Assembly (NCBI GenBank): GCA_963763365.1
Contig: CAVXOE010000008.1
Span: 186,001 to 250,000, forward strand
Direction of reading: 5' to 3'
DNA: 64,000 bases
DNA from: VAZQ01 sp963763365
GTDB lineage: Bacteria > Pseudomonadota > Alphaproteobacteria > Rhizobiales > Xanthobacteraceae
Under the pieces are notes generated by a model, which saw nothing but the letters and a program-made list of their open reading frames with translations, ran no database searches and had not been told where the DNA came from. The translations under genes and the position numbers were made by a program. This document shows, in pieces, positions 28,118 to 40,054 of the stretch; the stretch's first letter is position 1, and every line of letters begins with the position of its first letter.

Positions 28118-28618
28118 CTAGCCCTTCCGCGCCTTGTGCCAGCCCACCGCGGCATCGGGCACCGCGTCGGTCGAGGCGAAATAGGGCTTGATGTCGAGGA
28201 GGGGAGTGCCGTCGAGACAGTCGAGGCCGGCGACCCTGAGCGTGTTGCCGTCGATGCCGACGAGGCGGGCGACCGACAGCGCGATCGGGTTGGGCCGTGC
28301 CGGCGAGCGCAGCGCGAACGTGCCGACCTGCTGGCCGTAGGTCCGCGGCACCTGCAAGACCAGATCGCGCCGCGACCGGTCCATCCAATAAAGCAGGACG
28401 ACGTGGCTTGCGGTTTCGAGGTCCTTCAGCGCCGGTGCCCAGCGCGGATCAAGCTCGATGGTGCAAACCGCATCGGATTCACGGGCGTTTTTCGGGCAAT
28501 CCTTGCGCTCCTTCCAGGGCGTGCGGATGCGGCCGATGAAGTAGAGCGAAGCGTCGTATTGCGCGGGCAGGTCGACGGCGACCTCGCCGTCCCGGATGCC
28601 GAAGGCGTTCTCGTTCAC
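28118..28618 (-). CDS. trmO: tRNA (t6A37) N6-methyltransferase TrmO
   Basis: A 166-residue member of the TsaA/VirR (UPF0066) family. TrmO methylates t6A at position 37 of ACY-decoding tRNA-Thr using SAM. Diagnostic stretches are FIGRIRTPWKERKDCPKNAR, DASHVVLLYWMDRSRR-like ETASHVVLLYWMDRSRRDLV, GTFALRSPARPNPIALSVARL and CLDGTPLLDIKPYF. It is divergent from the methionine-cycle cluster, and the palindrome at 28774-28791 lies between them, so a SAM-linked shared control is possible. Confidence 0.92.
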   Translation of the reverse strand: MNENAFGIRDGEVAVDLPAQYDASLYFIGRIRTPWKERKDCPKNARESDAVCTIELDPRWAPALKDLETASHVVLLYWMDRSRRDLVLQVPRTYGQQVGTFALRSPARPNPIALSVARLVGIDGNTLRVAGLDCLDGTPLLDIKPYFASTDAVPDAAVGWHKARKG

Positions 28619-28773
28619 GATGGTCTCGTTTCAGTGGCAAGTCGCGGATAGCAACTTGGCGTCCTGACGGGGGAAGGTCCACCCCATTCGTATTTCGGTG
28701 CATCACCATTCGTGCCTTCCGATCCGGCTATCCCTCGCCTGCCCACCGGCTGCTTGTCTTTTTGGATTAAACG

Positions 28774-28791
28774 TATAAAGATATCTTTATA
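28774..28791. promoter_or_regulatory. 18-bp perfect palindrome, likely operator of the ArsR-type regulator
   Basis: TATAAAGATATCTTTATA is its own reverse complement and lies 53 bp upstream of the regulator ATG (11 bp upstream of the GTG alternative). ArsR-family dimers bind such AT-rich palindromes, and SahR/SamR-type regulators of the methionine cycle autoregulate. The link to this regulator is inference from position. Confidence 0.72.
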
Positions 28792-28844
28792 TTAAAGGTT
28801 TCGTGCCCATCGTCCCGTCCGCCTCAAGGAATGTTGCCCACCCG

Positions 28845-29849
28845 ATGACCTCGCCTGCCCACCTTCCGTTTGCCACCCTCAGCGGCGCGCTCAAGGCCGC
28901 GGGCGAGGCGACGAGGCTGCGCATCCTGGCGCTGCTGGGAGAGGCCGAGCTGACCGTGTCGGAACTGACTGCGATCCTCCGGCAGTCGCAGCCGCGGATT
29001 TCTCGCCACCTGCGGCTGCTCGCGGAAGCAGGTTTGGTCGTGCGCTTTCGCGAGGGCTCGTGGGCCTTCTTCCGTCTCGGCGAGCACGGCGGGGCGTCCG
29101 AGCTTGCGCGCGAGCTTATTGGGCGTCTCGATCCGGCCGACGCCACGCTGCTGCGCGACCGCGAACGTCTCACCGCGGTCCGCTCGGCTCGCGCGGCGGC
29201 CGCGCAGGCCTATTTCCGCCGCCACGCCGCCGAATGGGATCGCATCCGCAAGCTGCATGTCGCCGACGAGGCCGTCGAGGAGGCGATCCGCGCCGCGCTG
29301 TCGGGCAGCGAGGTCCGTTCGTTGCTCGATCTCGGCACCGGCACCGGGCGCATGCTGGAGCTGTTCGGGCCGGGCATCGAACGCGGGCTCGGCCTCGATA
29401 TGTCGCTCGACATGCTGGCACTGGCGCGCGCGCGGCTTGACCGTGCGGGCTTGCGCCATTGCAGCGTGCGGCAGGGCGACATCTACGACCTCGCGCTGCC
29501 GAAGGGTTCCTTCGATGCCGTCATCATCCACCAGGTGCTGCACTTCCTAGACGACGGTGCGCGCGCGATCCACGAGGCGGCACGCGTGTTGCGTCCCGGC
29601 GGACGCTTGCTGGTGGTCGACTTTGCGCCCCACGACCTCGAATTCCTGCGCGACGAGCACGCCCATCGCCGCCTCGGCTTCGCGCCCGAGACGGTGACGC
29701 AATGGATGAAGGCGGCCGGGCTCGACGTTGCACTGCATCGCAACCTCGCGCCCGAGCCGACATCGGACGGCAAGATCGCCGTCTCGCTCTGGCTCGGACG
29801 CGATCCGCGCATCGCGATCGCGCAGCCTGCCGCCCGCGAGGTCGCCTGA
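28845..29849 (+). CDS. ArsR-family regulator fused to a SAM-dependent methyltransferase domain
   Basis: The N-terminal 90 residues form an ArsR winged helix (LKAAGEATRLRILALLGEAELTVSELTAILRQSQPRISRHLRLLAEAGLV). Residues about 130-330 carry a class I methyltransferase fold with SLLDLGTGTGRMLELFG and FDAVIIHQVLHFLDDG. In alphaproteobacteria this architecture sits ahead of metF/metH and is thought to sense SAM or SAH. ATG 28845 fits the family; a GTG at 28803 with AAAGG upstream would add 14 residues. The stop overlaps the metF ATG (TGATG), indicating one operon with metF and metH. Confidence 0.9.
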   Translation: MTSPAHLPFATLSGALKAAGEATRLRILALLGEAELTVSELTAILRQSQPRISRHLRLLAEAGLVVRFREGSWAFFRLGEHGGASELARELIGRLDPADATLLRDRERLTAVRSARAAAAQAYFRRHAAEWDRIRKLHVADEAVEEAIRAALSGSEVRSLLDLGTGTGRMLELFGPGIERGLGLDMSLDMLALARARLDRAGLRHCSVRQGDIYDLALPKGSFDAVIIHQVLHFLDDGARAIHEAARVLRPGGRLLVVDFAPHDLEFLRDEHAHRRLGFAPETVTQWMKAAGLDVALHRNLAPEPTSDGKIAVSLWLGRDPRIAIAQPAAREVA

Positions 29850-30815
29850 TGAGCGCCGAACCCGCTCCCCGCGCGAGCCGCTTCGTTCACGCCGACGGCG
29901 ACGAGCCTCCGATCCGCGTCTCGTTCGAGTTCTTTCCGCCCAAGACCGAGGAGATGGAACAGACGCTGTGGGAATTCGATCACGCGGCTTGCGCCGCTGC
30001 GTCCCAATTTCGTGTCCGTCACCTACGGCGCCGGCGGTTCGACCCGCGAGCGCACGCACGCGACCGTCAAGCGCATCCTCGCCGAGACGTCGCTCATTCC
30101 GGCAGCGCATCTCACCTGCGTGGCGGCGACCCGCGATGAAATCGACTCGGTGATCCGCAACTACTGCGACGCCGGCGTACGTCATATCGTGGCGCTGCGC
30201 GGCGATCCGATCAGCGGCGCAGGTGAGCGCTATGCGCCGCATCCCGGCGGCTATCTTAACGCGGCCGATCTGGTCGCCGGCATTCGGCGGCAGTCGGACG
30301 TCGAGGTTTCGGTCTCGGCCTACCCCGAAAAGCATCCCGACAGCCCGACGGTCGAAGCCGATCTCGACATGCTTGAAGCCAAGGTCGATGCGGGTGCAAC
30401 GCGGGCGATCACGCAGTTCTTCTTCGAGAACGACTGCTATTTCCGTTATCTCGAGCGCGTCCGCGCGCGCGGCATCAACGTGCCGGTCGTGCCCGGCATC
30501 CTGCCGGTGCAGAACTTCAAGACGACGAAGAATTTCGCCGCGCGCTGCGGCGCCTCGGTGCCGGACTGGCTGGCGCGCCGCTTCGAGGGGCTCGACGACG
30601 ATGCTGCGACCCGCAAGCTGATCGCCGCCGCGGTCGCCGCCGAACAGGTGCTCGATCTCGTCGATCAGGGCGTCACGGATTTCCACTTCTACACCATGAA
30701 CCGCGCCGACCTCGTCTACGCCATCTGCCATCTGCTCGGCCTGCGACCCTCTCTCGACGCCGGCGGTGTGCTCCCTCTCCCCGCAGGGGAGAGGGTTGGG
30801 GTGAGGGGGGCATAA
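29849..30815 (+). pseudogene. metF: Methylenetetrahydrofolate reductase MetF, frameshifted
   Basis: MetF reduces 5,10-methylene-THF to 5-methyl-THF with FAD, feeding MetH. It begins MSAEPAPRASRFVHADGD with SFEFFPPKTEEMEQTLWE, then the frame shifts. Dropping one T near 29972 gives TLWE-SITRLAPLRPNFVSVTYGAGGS, and the second frame continues through HIVALRGDP, EVSVSAYPEKHPDSP, GATRAITQFFFEND and FHFYTMNRADLVYAI. The restored length is 321 residues. The last 15 residues (VLPLPAGERVGVRGA) are encoded by a CCCTCTCCC palindrome. The ATG overlaps the regulator stop. Confidence 0.9.
30773..30795. repeat. CCCTCTCCC palindrome inside the metF 3' end
   Basis: CCCTCTCCCCGCAGGGGAGAGGG is a perfect hairpin (10-bp arms). 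Together with GGTGAGGGGGGC it encodes the terminal residues of MetF, so a mobile-type repeat has replaced or extended the native tail. Confidence 0.82.
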
Positions 30816-30823
30816 GCGCCCGC

Positions 30824-34577
<3,754 letters not shown>

Positions 34578-34753
34578 ATCGCGCATAATTGCGGCAATTG
34601 CGGCGCGCAGCGGAGCGGAACCAGACGACCACGGCGGCGATCACGGCAATGTTGAATGTCACCGTATCTGACCTTATCTAAGATGCCTTCCGCCACGGGA
34701 TCGGTCGAGCGGTTCGGGTCCATTTCGGCGCGAACCGGCAATCAGGGCTATTG

Positions 34754-35620
34754 ATGTCTATCGAAACGCAGTCCGCGCCGAGGTCGTTTACGTCGCGATG
34801 GAGCCTGTTCAATCGCGGGCGCCGTGCGGAGGCGGCTGCGCTCGAGCAGCGCATTGCGATGCTGCAAGCGGAACTATCCCAATGCCAATCGCAGGCCGGT
34901 CACCGGCCGCACTGGGTCTACGCCGTCAAGGCGGCCGCCGCCGTGGCCATCCTGCTGGTCGGCTATGTGCTGGGCGCCAATCATGCGGCGATCAAGCAGC
35001 ACATCGCGGAGGTCGCACCGGCCTTCGGCATCGCCAGCACGGTCAGCAACATCGATGCCGGCGAGGCTGCCTATCAGAAGGGCAAATACCCCGCCGCTCT
35101 CAAGCTGCTGGAGTCGCTTGCGGAGGAAGGCGATCCGCGCGCCCAGGCACTGATGGGGCTGATGTACTACCATGGCCGCGGTCTGAAGCAGAACGACGCC
35201 GAGGCCGCGAAGTGGTTTATCCTCGCAGCCGATCAGGGCGAGCCGCGGGCGCAGTTCAATCTCGGAGTGATGCACGCGGAAGGCCAGGGCGTCCCGCAGG
35301 ATTACGCCGAGGCGATCAAGTGGTACCGCCTCGCTGCGGAGCAGGGTGAGGCACGCGCCCAGTTCAATCTCGGTGTTTCGTACGCCGAAGGGCAGGGCGT
35401 CGAGCAGGACTATGTCACCGCGTATATGTGGTTCAATCTGGCGGCGCCGCGCTTTCTGCCGTCGGAGGCCGACCGGCGGCGCGCCGCCATCAACAACCGC
35501 GATCTCACCGCGAGCCGAATGTCGCGCGAGCAGATTGTCGAGGCGCAGCGGCTGGCGCGCGAGTGGAAACCGAAATCCTCGATGGCGCAGCAGGACACGG
35601 GCGCAAACTTGAACCCGTGA
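34754..35620 (+). CDS. Membrane-anchored Sel1-repeat protein
   Basis: A 288-residue protein. An N-terminal cytoplasmic coiled-coil-like segment (EAAALEQRIAMLQAELSQCQ) is followed by one membrane span (residues about 54-76, HWVYAVKAAAAVAILLVGYVL). The exposed part has a TPR-like start (AGEAAYQKGKYPAALKLLESLAEEGDPRAQ) and at least three Sel1 repeats (AQALMGLMYYHGRGLKQNDAEAAKW, AQFNLGVMHAEGQGVPQDYAEAIKW, AQFNLGVSYAEGQGVEQDYVTAYMW). Sel1 proteins are protein-protein scaffolds, often in envelope processes or exopolysaccharide control. The partner is unknown. Confidence 0.88.
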   Translation: MSIETQSAPRSFTSRWSLFNRGRRAEAAALEQRIAMLQAELSQCQSQAGHRPHWVYAVKAAAAVAILLVGYVLGANHAAIKQHIAEVAPAFGIASTVSNIDAGEAAYQKGKYPAALKLLESLAEEGDPRAQALMGLMYYHGRGLKQNDAEAAKWFILAADQGEPRAQFNLGVMHAEGQGVPQDYAEAIKWYRLAAEQGEARAQFNLGVSYAEGQGVEQDYVTAYMWFNLAAPRFLPSEADRRRAAINNRDLTASRMSREQIVEAQRLAREWKPKSSMAQQDTGANLNP

Positions 35621-35663
35621 ATGCAAACGCAGCCGGCGCAAACTATCGAGAGGTATTGAACGC

Positions 35664-35695
35664 AAACACCGGAGAGGTTGCCCTCTCCGGTGTTT
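35664..35695. terminator. Intrinsic terminator downstream of the Sel1 gene
   Basis: Perfect 14-bp arms AAACACCGGAGAGG and CCTCTCCGGTGTTT with a TTGC loop. The arms end in TTT on either strand, so it can stop transcription from both sides. Confidence 0.85.
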
Positions 35696-35758
35696 GGAAT
35701 TTGCCGCTTTTGAGACGGGGGTGAGTTGGAATTTGCCGTCGTCCTTGAATTCCCGAAC

Positions 35759-35842
35759 TCAGAACGCACCCAGCAGAATGGCGCCGACAAACGCGAACAC
35801 AGCGCACACCGCCAGCACATCGAGCCTCAAGGCAAGGTCCAC
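35759..35842 (-). CDS. Very small single-span membrane protein (27 aa)
   Basis: GTG start at 35842 with AAGGAG seven bases upstream. The product, MDLALRLDVLAVCAVFAF followed by VGAILLGAF, is essentially one transmembrane helix. A bidirectional terminator follows at 35664-35695. I recall near-identical tiny proteins in Bradyrhizobium relatives, usually annotated hypothetical. The function is unknown. The clean ribosome site and whole-length hydrophobicity support it being real. Confidence 0.6.
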   Translation of the reverse strand: MDLALRLDVLAVCAVFAFVGAILLGAF

Positions 35843-36118
35843 GTCACACTCCTTCCTTGTTGAGCTGACTTTAAGGATAGCAGAAAGTTGGGGGTTTCCG
35901 AAGAGACAAAATGTATTGCAGTGCAAAATGAAATGTGAATTGGTCAGTTTCGCGTTTCCAACGCCATGATAATTCAAGAAAAAGTTCGCGGCGTTACTCG
36001 CTATAAATGTGCGAAATTCATTTGAAAACTTGACCGGTGGTGCCGAATTACGGGCTCGCGCGATGAGAATGCGGGCAGGTCCGATTGAACATACGGCAAT
36101 GTGCTGACGCTTTTCTAC

Positions 36119-37384
36119 TCAGGCCGCATCTTGCCTTAATGCGTCTTCCAGAAACGCCGCGGCGGCGAGCGCGAAGCGATCGCGCCCGAAGCGCGCGACG
36201 ATCTGCACGCCGAGCGGCAGCATCGCGGCATCGGTCAGTCCCGGGACGTTGACGCATGGCGCGCCGAGCAACGTCCAAAGCCGGTTGAAACTCGGCTCGC
36301 CCGACACGATGCCCGTGGGCGCCGCGCCCGGCGCCGACGGCGTGAGGATCACGACGCCGTCGGGCACGAGTTCGGAAAACGCGCGGCGTGCGCGGCTCGC
36401 GACGCGGCGAGCGTCATCGTAAGCCTGCACTCCAATCGCTGCTGCTTCATCGAGTTGCTCGCGCAGCAGCGGACCCAGCCGTTCGCGGTAGCGATCGTAT
36501 TCGAATGCGAGCGCAAGGTAGGCTTCGAAACCGGCGATGATCGGGTAGGCATGCGACGCCTCCTCGAAGATCGCCGGCAGCGTGAGTTCGCTCACCGATG
36601 CGCCCGCCTTTTCGGCGGCGCGCGCCGCGGCGTCGAGCGCGGTTTGCATCGGCGCGCTGGCTTCGTTCCACAGGTGTGTGCGCACGATCACGATCGCTGG
36701 TACCAGCGGCGGGCGTCCGTCGACCCGCAGACTGCGTCCGCTGATCGCGGCGGCAGCGAATGCGACGTCGGGGACGCTCGCGGCGAACAGCCCGACGGTG
36801 TCGAGCGACCATGAGAAGCATTTCATGCCGATGGTCGGCAGCAGCTTGTACGACGGCTTGTAACCGGCGGTGCCGCAGTAAGCCGCCGGGCGGATGGTCG
36901 AGCCGCCGGTCTGACTGCCGATGGCGATCGGCAGCATACCGGCCGCGACCGCAGCAGCGGACCCGAAGGATGAGCCTCCGGGCGAATGCGCAACATTGCG
37001 CGGATTGCGCGTTGGGGCGGATTCGCGCGAGGCGAATTCGGCGGTGACGGTCTTGCCGGCGATGAGGCCGCCGGCGCGCCGCACCAGCATCACCATCGCG
37101 GCGTCGGACTTGGGGCGGTGACCGGCGTAAATCGGCGAGCCGTACGTGGTCGGCAGGTCGGAGGTGTCGAAGATGTCTTTGATGCCGACCGGCAGTCCGG
37201 CGAGTGGCTGCGCCGCCAGGTCCGGTGTCTCGGCGGCGCGCCGCGCGTGCTCGAGGTTGAGCGCGGCGAAGGCGCCGATCTCGTTTTCGCGCGTTGCAAT
37301 TGCGTCCGCGCACAGATCGACCACATGCCGCGGCGTGAGGTCTCCGGCCGCGATCCGGCGGGCGAGATCGAGTGCCGACAGCAT
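36119..37384 (-). CDS. Amidase (amidase signature family)
   Basis: A 421-residue amide hydrolase of the GatA/AS family. The Ser-cisSer-Lys triad regions are visible: Lys in LPVGIKDIFDT, the first Ser in HSPGGSSFGSAAAVAAGM, and the nucleophile Ser in IGSQTGGSTIRPAAYCG. The C-terminal half differs from GatA and lacks partner genes, so a catabolic amidase is likelier than tRNA amidation. The ATG at 37384 overlaps the stop of the small DUF2798 gene (TGATG), implying coupling. The substrate is unknown. Confidence 0.92.
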   Translation of the reverse strand: MLSALDLARRIAAGDLTPRHVVDLCADAIATRENEIGAFAALNLEHARRAAETPDLAAQPLAGLPVGIKDIFDTSDLPTTYGSPIYAGHRPKSDAAMVMLVRRAGGLIAGKTVTAEFASRESAPTRNPRNVAHSPGGSSFGSAAAVAAGMLPIAIGSQTGGSTIRPAAYCGTAGYKPSYKLLPTIGMKCFSWSLDTVGLFAASVPDVAFAAAAISGRSLRVDGRPPLVPAIVIVRTHLWNEASAPMQTALDAAARAAEKAGASVSELTLPAIFEEASHAYPIIAGFEAYLALAFEYDRYRERLGPLLREQLDEAAAIGVQAYDDARRVASRARRAFSELVPDGVVILTPSAPGAAPTGIVSGEPSFNRLWTLLGAPCVNVPGLTDAAMLPLGVQIVARFGRDRFALAAAAFLEDALRQDAA

Positions 37385-37617
37385 CAGGCGATGCCGTCGA
37401 TCTTGGCGACGATCCGGTCGGTCAGGCGGCGCGCCGCCGGCATGATGAGGAAGCCGGTGATGGCCGCGATCGGCCAGGCAATGAAAAAGGCCTTCACCCA
37501 GTGGAAGGCGAAGTCCGCCCGCAGGCCGAGATTGAGATAGGTCACCAGCAGCGTGACCATCAAAACCATGACGCTCGTCATCAGCAGTACAAGTATCAAT
37601 CGGACCTTCCACGGCAT
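37384..37617 (-). CDS. DUF2798 two-span membrane protein
   Basis: A 77-residue protein with two predicted membrane helices (RLILVLLMTSVMVLMVTLLVTYLNLG and FHWVKAFFIAWPIAAITGFLIMPAA) joined by a short loop, matching the DUF2798 layout, including the WP..A..GF..MP..RR..D ending. Function unknown. Its stop overlaps the start of the amidase gene, so both are probably on one message. Confidence 0.88.
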   Translation of the reverse strand: MPWKVRLILVLLMTSVMVLMVTLLVTYLNLGLRADFAFHWVKAFFIAWPIAAITGFLIMPAARRLTDRIVAKIDGIA

Positions 37618-37740
37618 GATTTTGTCCTGATCCGGCGGCGGTGCCCCTTCTTAACCATACCCGCAGGCGCAGGCCAGCGGCGGCCACACCCGTCCGAATC
37701 TTTGAAGGGTCGTTAACAAACTCCATCGCATTCTCCGCAC

Positions 37741-39018
37741 ATGGTGTGGGGAGTTCGTTGGTATCTCGTCGGCTCCGTCATCCTCGGTGTCCTCGGTGTT
37801 CTCGCGGGTTGCAGCGGCGGCTTCTTTGGCGCCGAACGCGAGGCATGGCGGCACGAGGCCGAGGTGCAATGCCTTGCAAGCGGCGCGGTGCGCGAGAGCG
37901 CCAACGTCGTCCTGATCAAATCGATCAGCGGCCCAGGAATGTGCGGGGCGGACTATCCGCTCAAGGTCGCGGCGCTGGCGGAGGGCACTTCGCTGAGTTA
38001 CTCCGACGATCCGCGTCCGCCGGGCACGGTGCCGAACGTATCGCAGCAGCCGCGCTGGCCGGGAGCGTCCCGCAGCGATCCAGGCGACCAAGGCGACAGC
38101 CCGATTTCGCTCAGTGCTCCAAGCCGCCCGGCTCCTCCAGGCGCGGCCCCCGACACCTACGACTACCGCAAGCCGTATGGCGCCTCGCCGCCGCGTTCGG
38201 GCAATGTGCGCGAGCCGCCGTCCGGAAGTCTCGACCTGTCGCCGGTGCCGTACGAAAGCAGGCGCGTCATCGATCCTCAGCCGAACGCGATGGCGCGCGC
38301 GCCGTCGCGTGTCGAAACGTTGCGTGCACGCCCGCCGCAGGCGGCGCTGCCCGCGCTCGGGCCCGCACGTGGTCCGGCGGTGACCGGTTCGATCGCGATG
38401 CCGGTGGCGGTGAACCCGGCTGCGACGCTGGCCTGCCCGATGGTGTCGGAACTCGATCGCTGGATCGCGAACGCCGTGCAACCCGCGGCGATGCGCTGGT
38501 TCGGTGCGCCGGTCGCCGAGATCAAGCAGATCTCCGCCTATTCCTGCCGTGGCATGAACGGCAATCCAAACGCGCGTATCTCGGAGCATGCCTTCGGCAA
38601 CGCGCTCGACATTTCGATGTTCACGCTGTCGGACGGACGCAAGATCACGGTCAAGAACGGCTGGCACGGTCTGCCGGAAGAGCAAGGATTCCTGCGCGAC
38701 GTACAAGCGGCGGCGTGCGAGCAGTTCACCACCGTGCTGGCGCCCGGCTCGAACGTCTACCACTACGACCACATCCACGTGGACTTGATGAAGCGGCACA
38801 ACGGCTACCGCGCCTGCAATCCGCAAGCCGTATCGGGCCAGGAGGTCGCCGCGCGCGCCGGCGGTCCGCGATATGTCGTGCGGCGTCCCGGCGAAGTCAC
38901 CGGCACGGTCGATCAGCGCCGGCCGGCGCCGCGCAAGCCGTGGCGCAATCCGGACGAGGAACGCCGCGAGCGCGCGTTGCCGATGGCCGAGCCGGGCAAT
39001 GACGGCGAAGACGACTGA
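37741..39018 (+). CDS. Extensin-like lipoprotein (Extensin-like_C domain)
   Basis: A 425-residue protein. The signal ends in a lipobox LGVLAGC at residues 18-24, so it is probably a lipoprotein. A long Pro/Arg/Ser-rich low-complexity region (about 95-215) leads to the C-terminal extensin-like domain (about 232-365) with SCRGMNGNPNARISEHAFGNALDIS and VYHYDHIHVDLM; these His and Asp residues resemble a LAS-type zinc peptidase site. A wall or peptide-cleaving role is inference. The tail is basic and Arg/Pro-rich. It is divergent from the DUF2798/amidase pair. Confidence 0.88.
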   Translation: MVWGVRWYLVGSVILGVLGVLAGCSGGFFGAEREAWRHEAEVQCLASGAVRESANVVLIKSISGPGMCGADYPLKVAALAEGTSLSYSDDPRPPGTVPNVSQQPRWPGASRSDPGDQGDSPISLSAPSRPAPPGAAPDTYDYRKPYGASPPRSGNVREPPSGSLDLSPVPYESRRVIDPQPNAMARAPSRVETLRARPPQAALPALGPARGPAVTGSIAMPVAVNPAATLACPMVSELDRWIANAVQPAAMRWFGAPVAEIKQISAYSCRGMNGNPNARISEHAFGNALDISMFTLSDGRKITVKNGWHGLPEEQGFLRDVQAAACEQFTTVLAPGSNVYHYDHIHVDLMKRHNGYRACNPQAVSGQEVAARAGGPRYVVRRPGEVTGTVDQRRPAPRKPWRNPDEERRERALPMAEPGNDGEDD

Positions 39019-39039
39019 CGCGGCTACGTCTGAACGGTT

Positions 39040-39684
39040 TCAGCGCGCGCGATAGGCCGCGAGGAAGACCCGCACCGCGATCCCCACCACATAGGCGATG
39101 CGATCCGCGGGCGGCGGCGGGGAGAAGTTGAACAGCACCGGCTTGAACAGCGTCGACTGGCAGGCGTCCATGAACTGCGCTGCGGCGATCTCGCAATCCT
39201 CGATCGCGAGCACGCCGGCGGCGACCTGCGCTTCGAGATATCCGGCGAGCTGCGCGATGCCGCAGCCCGGCCCGGCCTCGTAAAACTGGCGGCCGATCTC
39301 CGGCATGCGCTCGGTGATGCCGATCACTGTACGGACCGGCGACACGCGGTCCGGCCGCACCAGGAACTCGGCATACAGGGTACCGAGACGGGTCAAAACC
39401 GCCTCCACGTCATGGTCGTCGGGACCGAAGTTGAAGATACCCTCCGCCTGCGCCTTGCATTGCTCGCTGACGATGGACTGGAAGAGCTGCTCCTTGTTCT
39501 CGAAGTAGACGTAGAGCGTGCCCTTCGACACGCCGGCCGCTCGTGCGATCTCGCCCATGCTGGCGGCGTCGAAACCCTGTGCCCGGAAGACCTTCTCGGC
39601 GCCCTCGAGAATCTGCCGCCGCTTGGCGCCATCATCCTCGGACGTTTTCTCCCGGGGACGGTCGATCTGGCTCGGCATGCTCAT
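39040..39684 (-). CDS. TetR-family repressor of the adjacent efflux pump
   Basis: A 214-residue regulator with an N-terminal helix-turn-helix (ILEGAEKVFRAQGFDAASMGEIARAAGVSKGTLYVYFENKEQLF, about residues 25-68) and a helical ligand-binding C-terminal part. It faces the EmrAB genes, with 370 bp between that hold two matching palindromes (39771-39791, 39822-39842). This is the standard layout for a local repressor released by the pump's substrate. Start at 39684 or the second Met at 39678. Confidence 0.93.
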   Translation of the reverse strand: MSMPSQIDRPREKTSEDDGAKRRQILEGAEKVFRAQGFDAASMGEIARAAGVSKGTLYVYFENKEQLFQSIVSEQCKAQAEGIFNFGPDDHDVEAVLTRLGTLYAEFLVRPDRVSPVRTVIGITERMPEIGRQFYEAGPGCGIAQLAGYLEAQVAAGVLAIEDCEIAAAQFMDACQSTLFKPVLFNFSPPPPADRIAYVVGIAVRVFLAAYRAR

Positions 39685-39770
39685 GGCGGAACTCCCGGCG
39701 CGCTCCCGTGCAGCGCTCTATCCCATTGATTTTGCTTCGTAGCCGCCTTAGACGGCGACTCATATTTATA

Positions 39771-39842
39771 TTGACCGAACCGTTCAGTCAATATTGACTT
39801 TGCTGCGCTGCCGAATTATTAGTGACTGAACGGTTCGGTCAA
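39771..39842. promoter_or_regulatory. Paired TetR operators between regulator and pump
   Basis: Site 1 (39771-39791) contains GACCGAACCGTTCAGTC and site 2 (39822-39842) contains GACTGAACGGTTCGGTC, the exact reverse complement. Each is nearly palindromic by itself (GAAC.GTTC core), so two TetR dimers could bind 51 bp apart and control both directions. Confidence 0.85.
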
Positions 39843-40054
39843 TGATCGTCGGTGGAGCGGATCATGTTTCGAGAGCGCGATGGTGAGGGCGAGTTTTCGC
39901 AGATGGGCTCCGGCTCAGGGGGCCTGGACCCAACGCGAAGCCCGGCGCCCGCGGTGCCCCAGGGCACAATCCCCAAGCCTGAGTCCGACGCCCCGACCCC
40001 GAGCAATCACGATCGCGGCAGGGCGGTGAACTCGTTCCGCGGGCACCGACCCAG

